Below, in pieces: positions 22,690 to 34,587 of a stretch of 64,000 nt of DNA. Below the pieces are notes generated by a model. That model was not told the origin of the DNA and did no database searches. It saw only the letters and a list, made by a program, of their open reading frames with translations. Numbering within the stretch: position 1 is the first letter of the stretch; the number at the start of each line of letters is the position of its first letter. Both the position numbers and the translations under genes were made by a program. This DNA is from Sabethes cyaneus (lineage: Eukaryota; Arthropoda; Insecta; Diptera; Culicidae): positions 144,504,043 to 144,568,042 of the forward strand of contig NC_071353.1 in assembly GCF_943734655.1 (NCBI RefSeq), read 5' to 3'.

Positions 22690-23245
22690 TGATGTTTTTT
22701 GAAACGGTGGTTCTACAATTGATGAAGGGGCGGTAGGGGAAAGCAATGAAGAATTTTTTTAATGGAGGGGAAAGAGTGGAAAGGTGAGGGGAAGTGTCGT
22801 CTTCCCACCAGTAAAAACAAAGTTAGATTAAACTTCTCGGTCGGTGGTTTCTACAGTAGACGGGGGAAGAGGCACAATTTGTGTTTAAAAACAACCCAAC
22901 CCATGTCGCTATCTTAATAAGAGGGGTTGTGCAATCTCCTTTTGTCCAGCGCCTCTAAGGTTCAAAGGTACAAGTACCAGCGAGCTACAGGCCCTGGCGG
23001 GTGTTGTGAGTTCGAATCCGATTATTTTCTCAGATTATAGCTTGGTTCAACCCATGAACCTTCCAGCATTGGATAAAAGGTAGGAGTCACAACGACAACT
23101 TGTTAAGCGTAGCTACGTATTACCCCCCCCCCCCCCACACTTCCTATCCACTCTTTCCCCTCCATTCCCAAGAAAAAATCATTACTTTCCCCTACCGTCC
23201 CTTCATCAGTTGTAGAACCATCGTTTCAAAAAAATATTAGTACAA
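22690..23245. repeat. Inverted repeat, about 110-bp arms with 330-bp spacer
   Basis: 22690-22800 (GATGAAGGGGCGGTAGGGGA, GGAGGGGAAAGAGTGGA) is the near inverse of 23135-23245 (TCCACTCTTTCCCCTCC, CCCCTACCGTCCCTTCATC). The spacer holds a piece shared with 34.9 kb and 35.8 kb (22823-22905), a tRNA-like segment and a C14 run at 23123. Confidence 0.65.
22945..23050 (+). repeat. Possible tRNA-derived SINE remnant
   Basis: GAGTTCGAATCCGA near 23010 fits a pol III B box. Preceding ACCAGCGAGCTACAGG weakly fits an A box. No complete tRNA fold was found. Confidence 0.25.
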
Positions 23246-24811
23246 TTATGTTAATTTCATTCGAAAGCTGAGTAATTCTCGCTGAAACGGGGCCACTACT
23301 GACACGAGGTCTTTAATTATTGGAACTTTTCCGCTTAATTGGTTGAAAATGGTTAAAAAAATAAGAATTACACTTTTGATACCTCGAAATAGTGGACCCC
23401 TCGTTTGCCAAGTGGCCTAACAGTTTCAAAAATAGTTGAATTTTGAGCAAACTTTGAGATCTATATCATGTGAAATATCATAAATTTGCCATAAAACCAC
23501 TAACAAACTAGAAGAGGAGGGCTTTCAAATGGAGTGAAATTTCTTTTGGTGGCCATCGTCGACCACCAATGGAAAGCCGAGAAAAGTACTACAAGAAACA
23601 TTCATAAAATTTGGTGTGCAATGGCATTAACAGAACAAAACAACCAGTTATTTGTAGCAAGGTTCACAATTTTCATATAATTATTGGGTCATTTCCAAAA
23701 TTTGCTTTGAATCAAGCTGCAAACGGCACGGTTTTGTAAAAAGAAGAGATAGGGTTTGAAGATGAAGTGAAAAAAATCGGCGGCCATCTTGGATTTGGTC
23801 GCTATATTGGACTTCATCAAAAAATCGCCGTTTTCGCCGTGATCCCCCTAACCGATTTTAATTTCAAGACCACTATCGGAAAGCTGAGAAAAAATGCTAT
23901 AAGAAACATTTATCAAGTTAGGTTTGCAATAGCATTAACTAAATAAAACGATTAATTTTTTGTAGCAAGACACTCCATTACATGAGAGTTGTAAACCTTG
24001 ATACAGAAAATTAATTGTTTCGTTTATTTAATGCCACTACACATGTAATTTGATGGATGATTCTTATAGCATTTTTTCTCAGCTTTCCGATGGTGGTCTT
24101 AAAATTAAAATCAGTTGGGGGGATCATGGCAAACACGGTGATTTTTTGATAAAATCCAATATGGCGGCCAAACCCAAGATGGCCGCCGATTTTTTTTCAC
24201 TACGTTTATAAACCCTATCTATTCTCTCTACAAAACCGTTTGTAGTTTGTTTCATAGAAAATTTTGGAAATATCACAATAATTTTATATGAAAATTTTGA
24301 AACTTGCTACAAATAACAAATGGTTGTTTTATTCAGTTAATGCCATTGCACACCAAATTTTGTAAATGTTTCTTGTAAAATTGTTTCTCAGCTTTCCAAT
24401 GGTGGGCTTAAAATTAATATCAGTTGGGGGCTCATGGTAAAAACGGCGATTTTTTGATAAAATCCAACATGGTGACCGAATCCAAGATGGTTGCCAAAAA
24501 CATTTTACTCCATTTGAAAGCCCTCCGCTTCTTGTTTACAGAACCGGACCATTTGTTAGTAGTTTCATGGCAAAATCATGAAATTTCACATGATATAGAT
24601 CTCAATGTTTGCTCAAATTTCAACTATTTTTGAAACTGCTAGGCCCCTTGACGAACGAGGGGTCCACTATTTTGAGGTATCAAAAATGTAATTCTTATTT
24701 TTTAACCATTTTCAGCCAATTAAGCGCAAAAGTTCCAATATTTGTAGGCCTCGTGTCAGTAGTAGCCTCATTTCAGCTAGAATTACTCAGCTAAGAAAAT
24801 TTTGTACTGAA
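23238..24811. repeat. Large palindrome, arms about 730 and 810 bp, about 27-bp loop
   Basis: The left arm from TAGTACAA/AGCTGAGTAATTCTCGC (23238-23970) is the inverse of the right arm (23998-24811) over its whole length. Shared blocks are GGCCACTACTGACACGAGG, TGGACCCCTCGTTTG, CATGTGAAATATCAT, CATCTTGGATTTGGT and CGCCGTTTTCGCCGTG, each with its complement opposite. Arms are roughly 85-90% alike by eye. No coding sequence. A transcript would fold into a very long hairpin. Confidence 0.85.
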
Positions 24812-24939
24812 AAATTCCCTTAAACCTTCTATTTCATGAAATCTAGTAGCTTTTCAGAAGCTAAAGGCTTTGATAAAAGTGTTTTTAAGGCGTTTTCATC
24901 AAATGTCTCGCAGAAAAGCGTGAAAAAGCCGATTTCTAC

Positions 24940-24942
<3 letters not shown>

Positions 24943-25028
<86 letters not shown>

Positions 25029-25065
25029 ACACACACACACACACACACACACGCTCTCTCTCTGT
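24943..25065 (+). repeat. CT then CA microsatellite
   Basis: About 40 uninterrupted CT units, then TTCT, about 12 CA units (25028-25052) and more CT. The open frame across it is an artefact. Confidence 0.9.
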
Positions 25066-25780
25066 CTCTCTAGCACTTTGTCCCTCTCCCTCTCTTATTT
25101 GCCCAAGTAATATCGAAAGTTTTATTACCCTCCCATGGGTAGGTGGTTTGTCGCGCACTTCGGCAGACTCCTAAACTTAATTCCGCATGTAGAATGTAAT
25201 AAAGTTTAAGTTAGATATATGTGTAGTATGTAGTATAGTATTGCATAATTTAGCTTTATGTGTAGCATGTGTCTCGTAGAGCGGAATGGAGCGAAATCGA
25301 ACGGATTTGATTTTAAATTCAATCCGTTTGGGCCGAAGCACCGGGAGGGCTTACTCAGTTCCCTAGATGAATTGCTGGTATGCACAGAAATTTCTCTAGA
25401 AAACTGAAACCAAATCCTACCCACCATTCATGAGATTTTGACTTACTCATGAAAATTAAAATTTATCGCTAGTTAGAACGAACGAGTGTTCAAAAATGAT
25501 GTGATGTCTTTATTTGCGTAATCGAGACATTTTCTATGAGATTGCCTTAGAATTTGTGGCTGTTATGCGATTATGGACAGCACAGCACTGAAAAATATAC
25601 ACACACGTACATGTATACATGTGTATTGCTATCGTTGCTGTTACTGTCACCTCTATTGTATTGTTTTGGATGTAATTAATTATAATTATTATTTTCTTAT
25701 TTCCCTCCTTTATTAGAATGATTTGCCTGTCTTGTGACTAACCGCGTTAACGGTATTCAACTAACAACATAAAATGATCA
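25066..25780. other. No gene recognised; one dispersed 22-bp repeat
   Basis: AAGTAATATCGAAAGTTTTA(TT) at 25105-25126 recurs exactly at 27056-27077. Otherwise unassigned sequence with AATAAAG near 25198. Confidence 0.35.
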
Positions 25781-25789
25781 TGAATGACG

Positions 25790-25995
25790 CTGTTTGTCTC
25801 CCAAGGGCCCTCCTAATGCTGATGAGCCTCTGTCGGAGAGTGCATCAAGTCGGACGGTGGCAACTCACCGGCGGCCTGCTCCTCTCCATTCTTGTTGCTG
25901 TCGTCGCGGTCGGACTTAGTGGATCTCTCGAAAAGCTTTATAGCCTCGATATATATTTTGCTCTGTCCATTGCCCAATCCTGGCAGACTTCAACT
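25790..25995 (-). CDS. Coding-like exon candidate, unidentified
   Basis: The minus strand is open from about 25995 to a TAG at 25815-25813. It reads LGNGQSKIYIEAIKLFERS, then a hydrophilic tail TKSDRDDSNKNGEEQAAG. After that glycine codon comes GTGAGT (25868-25863), a strong splice-donor consensus, so the exon may end there rather than at the TAG. GC content and codon pattern differ from the flanks. I do not recognise a family and no clear acceptor with a pyrimidine tract lies upstream. It could be a genuine small exon or chance. Confidence 0.3.
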
Positions 25996-26351
25996 GGAAT
26001 TCCATTTCTAACTAAATCTTTTTTAGAGTATAGCTCTTCAAGTAAAAACAGGTATTCGATTCTCTGGCTGATTCAAGCGATAGTGAAGGGTTGTCCTCAA
26101 TATACTATCATTCCCACTTCCTAAAATATGGTCGTAGTACATAATATATGGCCATGGTATGAGGATTTTTTCGATTCAATACCATCTTCACAGAATTATC
26201 AACTTCGTTAACATCTTATTAAGTCTTGCTTTAGTGACAGCTTGCACTTAAGACTAAACACGGCATATATACATATCTCCAAGTGAAGTTCTACATGATC
26301 CACCTCATCCTTTCTTAGTTACAGAATTGCTTCAATTTGACCATGGTCTGA

Positions 26352-26730
26352 ACTTCCGGTGGAAGCATAACTGTCCCATGTTACATTTTGTCATTTTCGA
26401 CATTTTGTTGTCTAACGTTATAAATATATATATATTTTTATAATATGAATCGAAAACATGGTGTTTATACTAGAAAAACTCAAAAAAATTCGAAGCCAAT
26501 TTGTCTCACTGGAAAAATGGACGCATATTTGTCTCGCTGCATATACCTTTTCATATAAAATGGTTTCAAGTTGTATACAAAATTTAGTAAAGTTTTTCAA
26601 CATTATCTCAAAGAGGGATGAATAATAACATGAAAACTGAGTAATTTTAGAAAAATCAGTTTTTCAACTTTGAATGCGATTTTCTCATTTTCGAGTTTTG
26701 TAACATGGGACAGATGTCCTTCCGGCGGCA
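26352..26730. mobile_element. TIR element (MITE), about 380 bp
   Basis: The left end CTTCCGGTGGAAGCATAACTGTCCCATGTTACA is mirrored at the right end by TGTAACATGGGACAG...CTTCCGGCGG (positions 26353-26385 and 26698-26728). The interior is AT-rich and non-coding. Confidence 0.65.
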
Positions 26731-27130
26731 GTGAAGAGCATACCGACAAAAAGGTTGACTACCGCTACAAATAGGCAATTTTTGCCACCGGGAATAATAC
26801 GAGCGAGTGCCAGTCCCCATTATATCGCATCTGCTCTATTTTTCGGAAGTTCAAGTAGTTTTTCGACAGTTCTGAGCGATAATATTGCTCTTGAATAATA
26901 TTCCGTACAAAATATTCGAAAATTTATGCCAACAGCTACAATATTGCGAAGATGGAATGGATTCTTTTATCATTATCACAACCACCTTATCTCAGCCCTG
27001 GACAGACTAGGCTCTAACTGCCCCACCTCGTGCTGCAAACAGAAACAGAAACAGAAAGTAATATCGAAAGTTTTATTGCACTCTTAGGATGGTTTTTATG
27101 ACCATGAGATCATAAATTCCACTATAAGAG
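26731..27130. other. No gene recognised
   Basis: Short unassigned stretch. The exact 22-bp repeat shared with 25105 lies at 27056-27077. Confidence 0.35.
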
Positions 27131-28663
27131 CCCAAGTAGCACTTGTAACTAATCATAAAAATAAAAAAATACAAAAAGGTTGCACAGCAGTTACATTTAG
27201 GATACTTGTAACGAGTTAGGTTACATAAAATTAAAAATAGTTACTTTTTAGTTTTCTGGTGACAAAAATCTCAAAAAGTTACCAGGTAGTTACCAAATGA
27301 CCAAATTGAAACCTTTTTTTCGAACTGTCATCAACTTGCTGGTCGCAAAACAGTTAATTTTCCGTTACGAGCAGTTACGAAGTCAAAAAAAGTCGGCTAG
27401 TAACATTTTCGCAACAATTTGTTCACTGTTCCTTGTAAACACAACGGATTAAGGAAAAACTAGACCTGAAGAATATTGCTAATGGTAAAGATAAACAATT
27501 GGTACACGGGTTGTGAAATGCTCTTGTAAATGCGTTTATTTACTTAATTGATGGTACTTGGAATCTTCTCCGCCCAGACATTGGTATTAAGTAAACAAAT
27601 GATGATTATTCTCAAACGTCAAAACGATCAAGTTACATCGAAACGAAACCGGCAATGAAAATAGGTTACAGCGTAACTTAGAAATGACGACATAAGAAAT
27701 AAGTGACTACAACAGATTTAATATTGGTTACCGTATAACCGATACCGTAACCAGGTCGAAGGCTAAGGTTACGTACAACTAGAATGTAACTGAAATGTAA
27801 CCTTCTATGATTAACACTGGTGGTAACTGTTTTATTCAAACTGAAACTATTCTTTGATATGAAATTAACACTTTCTTTTCACAACAATCACTAAAAAATA
27901 CCTTTTCCCGATATCAACAATGCGAACAATGAACAATGGCTGCTTAAAATGATTTCATGCAATATGCCGAAAACGATACAAAACTTCAAGGACGATGGTG
28001 TAGTAGTTAGAACCAAAGGCAAAATGGCTATGAATTTTACTGTGATAGAAGTGATAGCGAAAACAACTTGATTTTTAATGGTTTCTAGGTGAATGCTCCA
28101 CTAATTCATTATTGCTAAGAATAAATTTAAAAAATCAAAAAATTAGAATTAAAATTTTTATATTTGATTTACAAAACATCAATTTTTCAAAGTAGTAAGT
28201 AACGAAAAGCTATATTAAATAAGAGCGCGTGAATTTTTCAAAGCTAGAATCATGCATTTCACCATAAATTTGAAACTGCATTAAAATTTGTGTTGAAATA
28301 ATAATTTATACACTCTTCTATATTCAACAGTTAAATTTACTGCTTGACGTTGACAGCCATAGATTGAAATAATAAACCTGCTACATTTTCGCTATGCAAT
28401 AAAAGTTACAAGATAACTAATTTGCCACCAATTGAAAGTCAATTTACAGTTTATGTGTAACTTCAATAGTAACCATTTTGTAACTATATTTGTTACATAT
28501 TGGTTATTGAGTAACTGTTAATGTAACCAGATTTAGTTACATAAGTTGCGCTATTTCGGTTACACAACTGTTATATTTTAGGTTACTGTAACCGAAGTTT
28601 TACATTTAAATTTGTCGCATATCAGCCGCTGCGACTCAATTGTGACAACGTGTGCTACTTGGG
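27131..28663. mobile_element. TIR element of 1.53 kb with GTAAC/GTTAC arrays near both ends
   Basis: Perfect 12-bp inverted ends CCCAAGTAGCAC (27131-27142) and GTGCTACTTGGG (28652-28663). Many GTAAC/GTTAC motifs crowd 27140-27810 and 28390-28600, with few between. No transposase. Only AG flanks both sides, so the target duplication is unclear. Confidence 0.65.
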
Positions 28664-29085
28664 AGTACAGTAAAACTCAAATTGTTGCTTGGTTGGTAGA
28701 TCATCGTGCAGACAAGACAGGGCTTCTACCGATCCTTTTTTCTACAGCAGTCAACACTATCGTTCTGTCAATTTCAAACTATCTGTTTTGAGTGCAAATT
28801 TTAGCTTCTCCCAAACTGCTACAATAGAAACTGCTACAATTCATTCCAATCAAGCGCCCACGTCTGCTGTGCAATTTGAATGCACAGAGGTTACGCGTTC
28901 ACGCAGTCACAGTCGATTTGCGATCCCCTTTTCAAGCCCTGTTTGCAAGTAGCACTCTTTCCAAGCAACGCTCTGTAGTTTACTCGTCTGGCGACAATTA
29001 AATGGGTATATTGGCGATCCTGCCAGGAGCTCGTTAATAGGAGGCAACCTTTTTGTAAAAAACTGAAGCTATACTGCAGTTGCAC
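28664..29085 (+). repeat. LTR-element remnant with primer-binding-like motif
   Basis: ATTGGCGATCCTGCCAG at 29010-29026, then AGCTCGTTAA and AACTGAAGCTATACTG, parallels 19883-19960. The preceding 350 bases would be the LTR, but its left edge is not defined. Confidence 0.3.
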
Positions 29086-32000
29086 CGTAAAAAATATAAA
29101 TTTTGTTGTTGCGCTGATTGTTCAAACTGTTATCCTTTTGCAATGGCAACCATAAGAATTTAAACGTATTACGAATTGTGTCCATTGTAATGCTTATTGG
29201 GTGTGCCGTCATTTACTGCCCCGTTGGGCCCAGAAACTGGCTAAAAATAGCCTGTAGCGGTAGCGCTATTCTGAGGAGTTAGTAATATTCTGGGATTTTA
29301 GGCAATAATCGCATTGGCTGGTGGTTGCAAAAACCTTTAGCATTCAAAGCAGTGCAAGAAGCAGGTGTAGGCGGAGCTCCCTGGGAAGATTGCTCTACCA
29401 GTGCCTTTGCTGCCCTTTACGCAAAAACAAAACGATAAGGGACGTACTTTGCCGTGTTATCGAACATAAAGTAAAGCAGGAACATCTGCTAAACGTCGAA
29501 ACAGTAAGTCTACAGTCAGTTTGCGATGGCGTACTCGCTATATTTATGTAGAGAAACCGTCGTCCTGATTTACGAGCAGGCAAAGGTATCCACGATGTTA
29601 AGAAACGCTGAGCAATAGGGGTCTCAGGAAGTCCTACGCAAGGTATGACCGTTTGAGGGATGGAGGACAGTCTCCTTGTCCAGTCTCCCGGCACAAGCGG
29701 AAATCGAATAGCTGTTTTTAAACTGGTAGCACCTAAGCTTTGGCCGTATGGACTCAACCTCGTATTTTTGTCTAGTGAAGTAAGACATTATTCGAATGCT
29801 TTTTTATAACGAACGCTACACGTGTCCAGTCTCCGACAGTAATTTGTCGAAACTGAGTTATTTAGATACCTTTTGTGCCCTCTCACGACGTATAGCTAGA
29901 AAACCCTGTTCTGCAATGCAGTTCATGATTTCAATGCGGACAGACGTGATCCGTGGTAGAGATGGCAAATTACTAGCAGTCATCGCAAGGCTCACCGGCT
30001 CACCAAACAAAACTCCTTCTTGGAGGTTTTGGTACGGATCTGCATTCTCAATAAGTGAATTCAAAATCAAGATCAAGTTCCTACGTACAGTGAACCGCTC
30101 TCGCTTTTATACGAGTTCTATTTGCGGCTAAGGATTGCGTTACACTTTTTGATTTTTTCGTAACAGCCATGGATGCCTGCTATCTCAACCAGCCCCTTTT
30201 TGGGGTCTTTGGACCCTCTGCTCTGATTCTCAATAAGTTCAATTCAAGTATCAATTCTTTTTATGACGAACATAATGATACTCATTACAACAAATATAAA
30301 CGAAAACAGTCATCTAAAGTTGGCGGAAATTCGTAAGGTATCTGAAATAATATGCAGTTTACTGATAATCATCGGTGTCATAGTCATAGAAGCAGTAATC
30401 GACAAGCACTTTGGAACACACCTGATTTCAATGTATCACTGAAAAAATATTTCCACTTTTACGACCGTCGCATCCCAGCGGTGGCCAAAACGGCCAAACC
30501 CGTCCTAATATTTCCTTCCGCGATTGAAATCCGTCAGAACAAAAAAAGAATCCACAAAGTTATGACCTACCAGCACTATTGTGAGCGCCACATGAAAGTG
30601 AGTCGTAAAAGGGAATTAGGCAATTAGTCGTGATTCCGTGATTCCGCCCGTCGGCGGTGGCGGTGGGTTCCACGATACGAGGAAGGAAAGCGCACTCCAG
30701 CCCGGGTGGCAAATAAAAATTCAATCACGTTACGTCTGAAAATTAATCCTAATGAGCTCATCGCGGAGCAAGCAACCTGACCGGCCGGCCGGCAGCAGAG
30801 AAATGGTAAACATGAAACGTACGACCGAGCGGACGTTAGATCAGATTGATGTGAAGGAAGTAGGTGAGGCGGGATGAAGGAGGATCTGGAAGCGGAAGAG
30901 CTGGATCCCAATTTTGAACAGTAAAAAATACACATCCGATGCATCAAATTAGATATAATAGAGATGTAGTGCTTTCTGGTCCGGCCGCCTTCTTGGTGGC
31001 AAAAATGTGTCTGATTCTAGCAGACGGACACACACAACGGAAGGACATTCAGGCCGAAATTAAGACATTTCTTTTTGCTCTGTTTTGCACCATGCTGGGC
31101 TCTGACTTTGGCTCTTGCTCTGCCATTCACCATTCAGGCCTTTATTTTCTCGCATGGCGACTATAATTTGGAAACTGATCGGACAAAATTGTTCGAACCC
31201 AACATTAAATGACTCCAAAAGTTCACACCTAATTGATTGAAATGTCTCCCGCGAGCAGACGGAAAACAAAATAAAATCATCCAGACGTCGATAAAAATGT
31301 TCCAAATAACAACTCTCGGCTGCACCACCACTGCAGAGCATTGCAAACCAGTTCCCATTGCATCAACCGGACCGGACCGGACCCTCCACAGCCGGGGGGA
31401 CAGCCGTGTAATCGATTTCCGCTGTGCAATTGTGCCTACCTCTGGGAGGACTAATTTCCTGTCTAATGCGAGTCCCCCCGAATCGGGCGGGCAGTCGGTC
31501 CCGAGAGTGTGGAGGTCCCAGGGACCTCGTCACTCTGCAACAAACTCCCGCACCGAAATAAACCGCACACAGTCCGGCAAATTAAATTAACGAGGACTGC
31601 CGAACGAAACGCGAAAGCGATCCTCCAGGATCGATAGCAGCGCGATAAGATCTTTCGCATTCGGGGTCTCACGGTGCGTGGAGGGAACAAATCAGAACTG
31701 GGCTGGCCTGGCTGGCTGGCTGGCACGGTGGTATTGATTTCTGGCCAGTATCACTGATCGCAGATAGTGTCCGATGGCATTTCCGATGGTACTCTGAATT
31801 CTGACCGCTTACCATGGCCGACAGCTGATTGAGATGTTTACGATGCATGCAATCGGGATTGATTTTTGTGCTTCGCTCGTTCGTTGCTCGTTTACGGGAC
31901 AAAGCTTGCGGTTGGTTCCACCTAATGGAGCCAAACATTTACGCTAAAATGTGATATTAAATTGAAAACTTAATGTAATCATTCTTATTATTCCTCCCAG

Positions 32001-32479
32001 CCAGCGTCGGGTCGGTTAGGACTACAACCATTTACCCAAAGTTTTTACACATGCCCCGGCTTGATAATTCGACTTAAATTGGGCGGCTTTTCGAAACGCA
32101 ATGAATGACCGACAAAAAAATCATTTCAGTTCAGGGAATTGGTCTCGTTTGCTTCAGAACTTGTCAGAATCGTAACTGTAAATATAATTAGCATTAATAA
32201 ATCTCCTTTCGCGTTGCGGTGGGTTTGCACCCGAAGTTGAGTTTCTCAACTTCCCACGTCGCCGATGCGATCGACCTACGCAGCGACGCCTTCGGTCGGT
32301 ACTTGTTATGTCAACCACAAGACTGTCTTCAGTGTCAACACAATGCAATGGCATACTAGCACTTTCGAATCAATCTTCTCCGCTTTGGATAAAAAATCTC
32401 TGTCGTCAAAGGTATCTGTTTGTACTTATCACTGAAAACTGGTCTGGGACTTCGATTCGATTTTTAAATTACTCCTCTT
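29086..32479. other. No gene recognised; GC-rich island at 30600-32400
   Basis: 29300-30130 holds open frames on both strands (for example minus 29757-29395, plus 29796-30131) without recognisable domains. 30600-32400 is GC-richer, non-repetitive, with a GGCCGGCCGG motif near 30782, CCGGACCGGACCGGAC at 31369 and a GGCTGGCTGGC run at 31710. It may be regulatory or intronic sequence of an outside gene. Confidence 0.3.
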
Positions 32480-33890
32480 CTTAGTTTTCAACTGTCCGAC
32501 ATTAAGATTTTCTACCTTCTTGATTTTTGAAGCTTTCGATATTGTTATTTTTCAATATTTCAGGTTTTTTCGTTTTACTAATATTCCGATTTTCAATTCC
32601 TCGATTTGTATACCTAAATTTCTATTTTTCAACATTTGGTTTTTTTAACTTTTTGATTATTTATATTTCTGAAACCTTGACTGTTTTCATTTATTCAAAA
32701 TTTCTACTTACCGAAATTTCTACTTGTCGACTCAATATCTTATTTTTTAACTCTTCTTTACGGTTTTTTGGTTCTTTTTTTTTAATTCATTTTTTTTATT
32801 TCAGTTTTCCGGTGTTCTTTTCAGTTTTATTTTCCGTATATTGACTTCTTGATTTCCCAATTTTTGAATTTTCGGCTCGTAAACTCTTCGAAATTTCGGC
32901 TTTTCGTCTTCATTGCTTTTTCATCTTTACATCTCTCGATTTTTGTTTTATAGAATTTTGGATTTATTTTACTATAATTGGACTCATCAACTTTTGAAAT
33001 CTTCGACCCTGCAGCTTTCCGAGCTTTCAAACTATTCGGTCTTCGGCGGAAATATAAACTATTTGGCTTACAGACTTTTCCAGTTTCTCTTTTTCAAGAA
33101 TTATCGAGTCCTAAACTTTTTGATGTTTCGTCGGAACTTATACTTTTCCACATTTTGTCTTTTCGACTTTATTTGACGCTTCATATTTTCTGTTTTCATA
33201 CTTTGCCACTCTTCAGCTATCAATGCTTTAGCATTTTCGACTTTTGGACTGTTACTTCTAGCTTTTTCTCTACTCTACTTTCAGTCTTTTCGGATTGTCC
33301 GCATTTCTTTTTTTCCAAACCTTTTGCCTTCGATAATTAAACTACTCTGAAGTCGCTTTTTACGCAAAGGATACGTTCCGCGTAAATCAAAATCGCGTAA
33401 AAAACCGCGTAAATTCCAAAACCCGCGTAAAAAACCAAAAGTTCGCTTAAAAAATTTTTGTGGACTTCAGCACTACGCGAAAAATTAGACTAATTGAGCA
33501 CATCCGTGTTGTAAATTCCGAAATTCGCGTAAAAAACAAACCGCGCAAAAGGCGATTTCAGTGTATTTGATTACTTGGTGATTTGACTTTTCTGCCTTCT
33601 ACTTTACCATAATTCGACCTTACACAACTTTTCAGTTTCTCTTTTTCGCTGTAGATTTGATTTTTTTGTTTAATTTTTAACTTTTTCACTTTAAAGTCAA
33701 TTTTTAAACGTTTTAATGTTTCCAGTTATTCCACTTCAAACTTTTAGATTATTTCAAATTTAATTTTTCGACTTTTCGAGACCTTTCAACCCTGCGAATA
33801 ATCTATCTAGGAATTCTGACAATTAAGTATTCTGCTCTTCCGACTTTTGAACTAATCGGTAATTCAAATTTTAATGTGTTCGTTTTTCAA
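32480..33890 (+). repeat. Degenerate TTTTCGACTTT-type satellite, block 1
   Basis: Pyrimidine-rich plus strand with TTTTCGACTTT, TTTCGATTTT, CAACTTTT and similar 8-14 base variants repeating throughout. Open frames here are phenylalanine, serine and leucine-rich artefacts. Interrupted by a MITE at 33345. Confidence 0.6.
33345..33563. mobile_element. MITE, 219 bp, TA target duplication
   Basis: Ends CTCTGAAGTCGCTTTTTACGC and its inverse GCGCAAAAGGCGATTTCAGTG, each flanked by TA (33343-33344, 33564-33565), as in Tc1/mariner-type insertions. The interior has a run of GCGTAAA-like repeats. Confidence 0.7.
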
Positions 33891-34587
33891 TTTTTCTGGC
33901 TGCGAAGTTTATCCAGCAAAACAGCAGAAGATCGTATTCCGCCGCACAGTGCACAGTGGTTTAAAATGCGTAAAACGCAAACCTCAGCATTTTCAAAGAG
34001 AAAACGTGATAAAAAGCTACACTATTATTAGCAAAGTTGTTGTATATCATTAAAGTCAACTTTTTACAGGAATAAATTTTTGATTAATCCACCCTAAAGG
34101 GAGATAAAAAAATTATTTTTTTAATTATTCGAAAAAACAAAATATGTTTTTCGGCAAACTTGTAGAAAATAAAATTTAGAGAAATATTGTCGAAGATACT
34201 TTGGCTCTATCTCTTTAAACAAACGGTCTACAGTATGTCTTGTATGAACAACACCTAAAAACTAAAAAAAATACACTTTACTTTTTTTAATGATATTTTG
34301 AAGGCTTATTTGTTCTAGAAAGTTGCTTATATTTTAAAAACACACCATTTTGCTGAACATAGTTTTATGCAGGTTTTCATGATTTTTTTGATGAAAAATA
34401 GTGCTTTTTCATACCACAATATCTCGGAAAGTGGTCAATAGTTGTAGATGATAAACATATGAAAGGGTGACATTTTGCTATCCACATCCTGGTAAATTCA
34501 TTAGTATCCCTTAGTTTTTTCGGGGCAAAATCATCTCTCGAATACTGTCATTTTCAACATCTTATCGATATTTTTTTATCAGGGCAT

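Noticed and set aside
32527..33340. Phe/Leu-rich open frames that look like membrane proteins
   Set aside because: They follow the pyrimidine-rich satellite; the same occurs at 39.3-40.8 kb and 59.6-60.6 kb.
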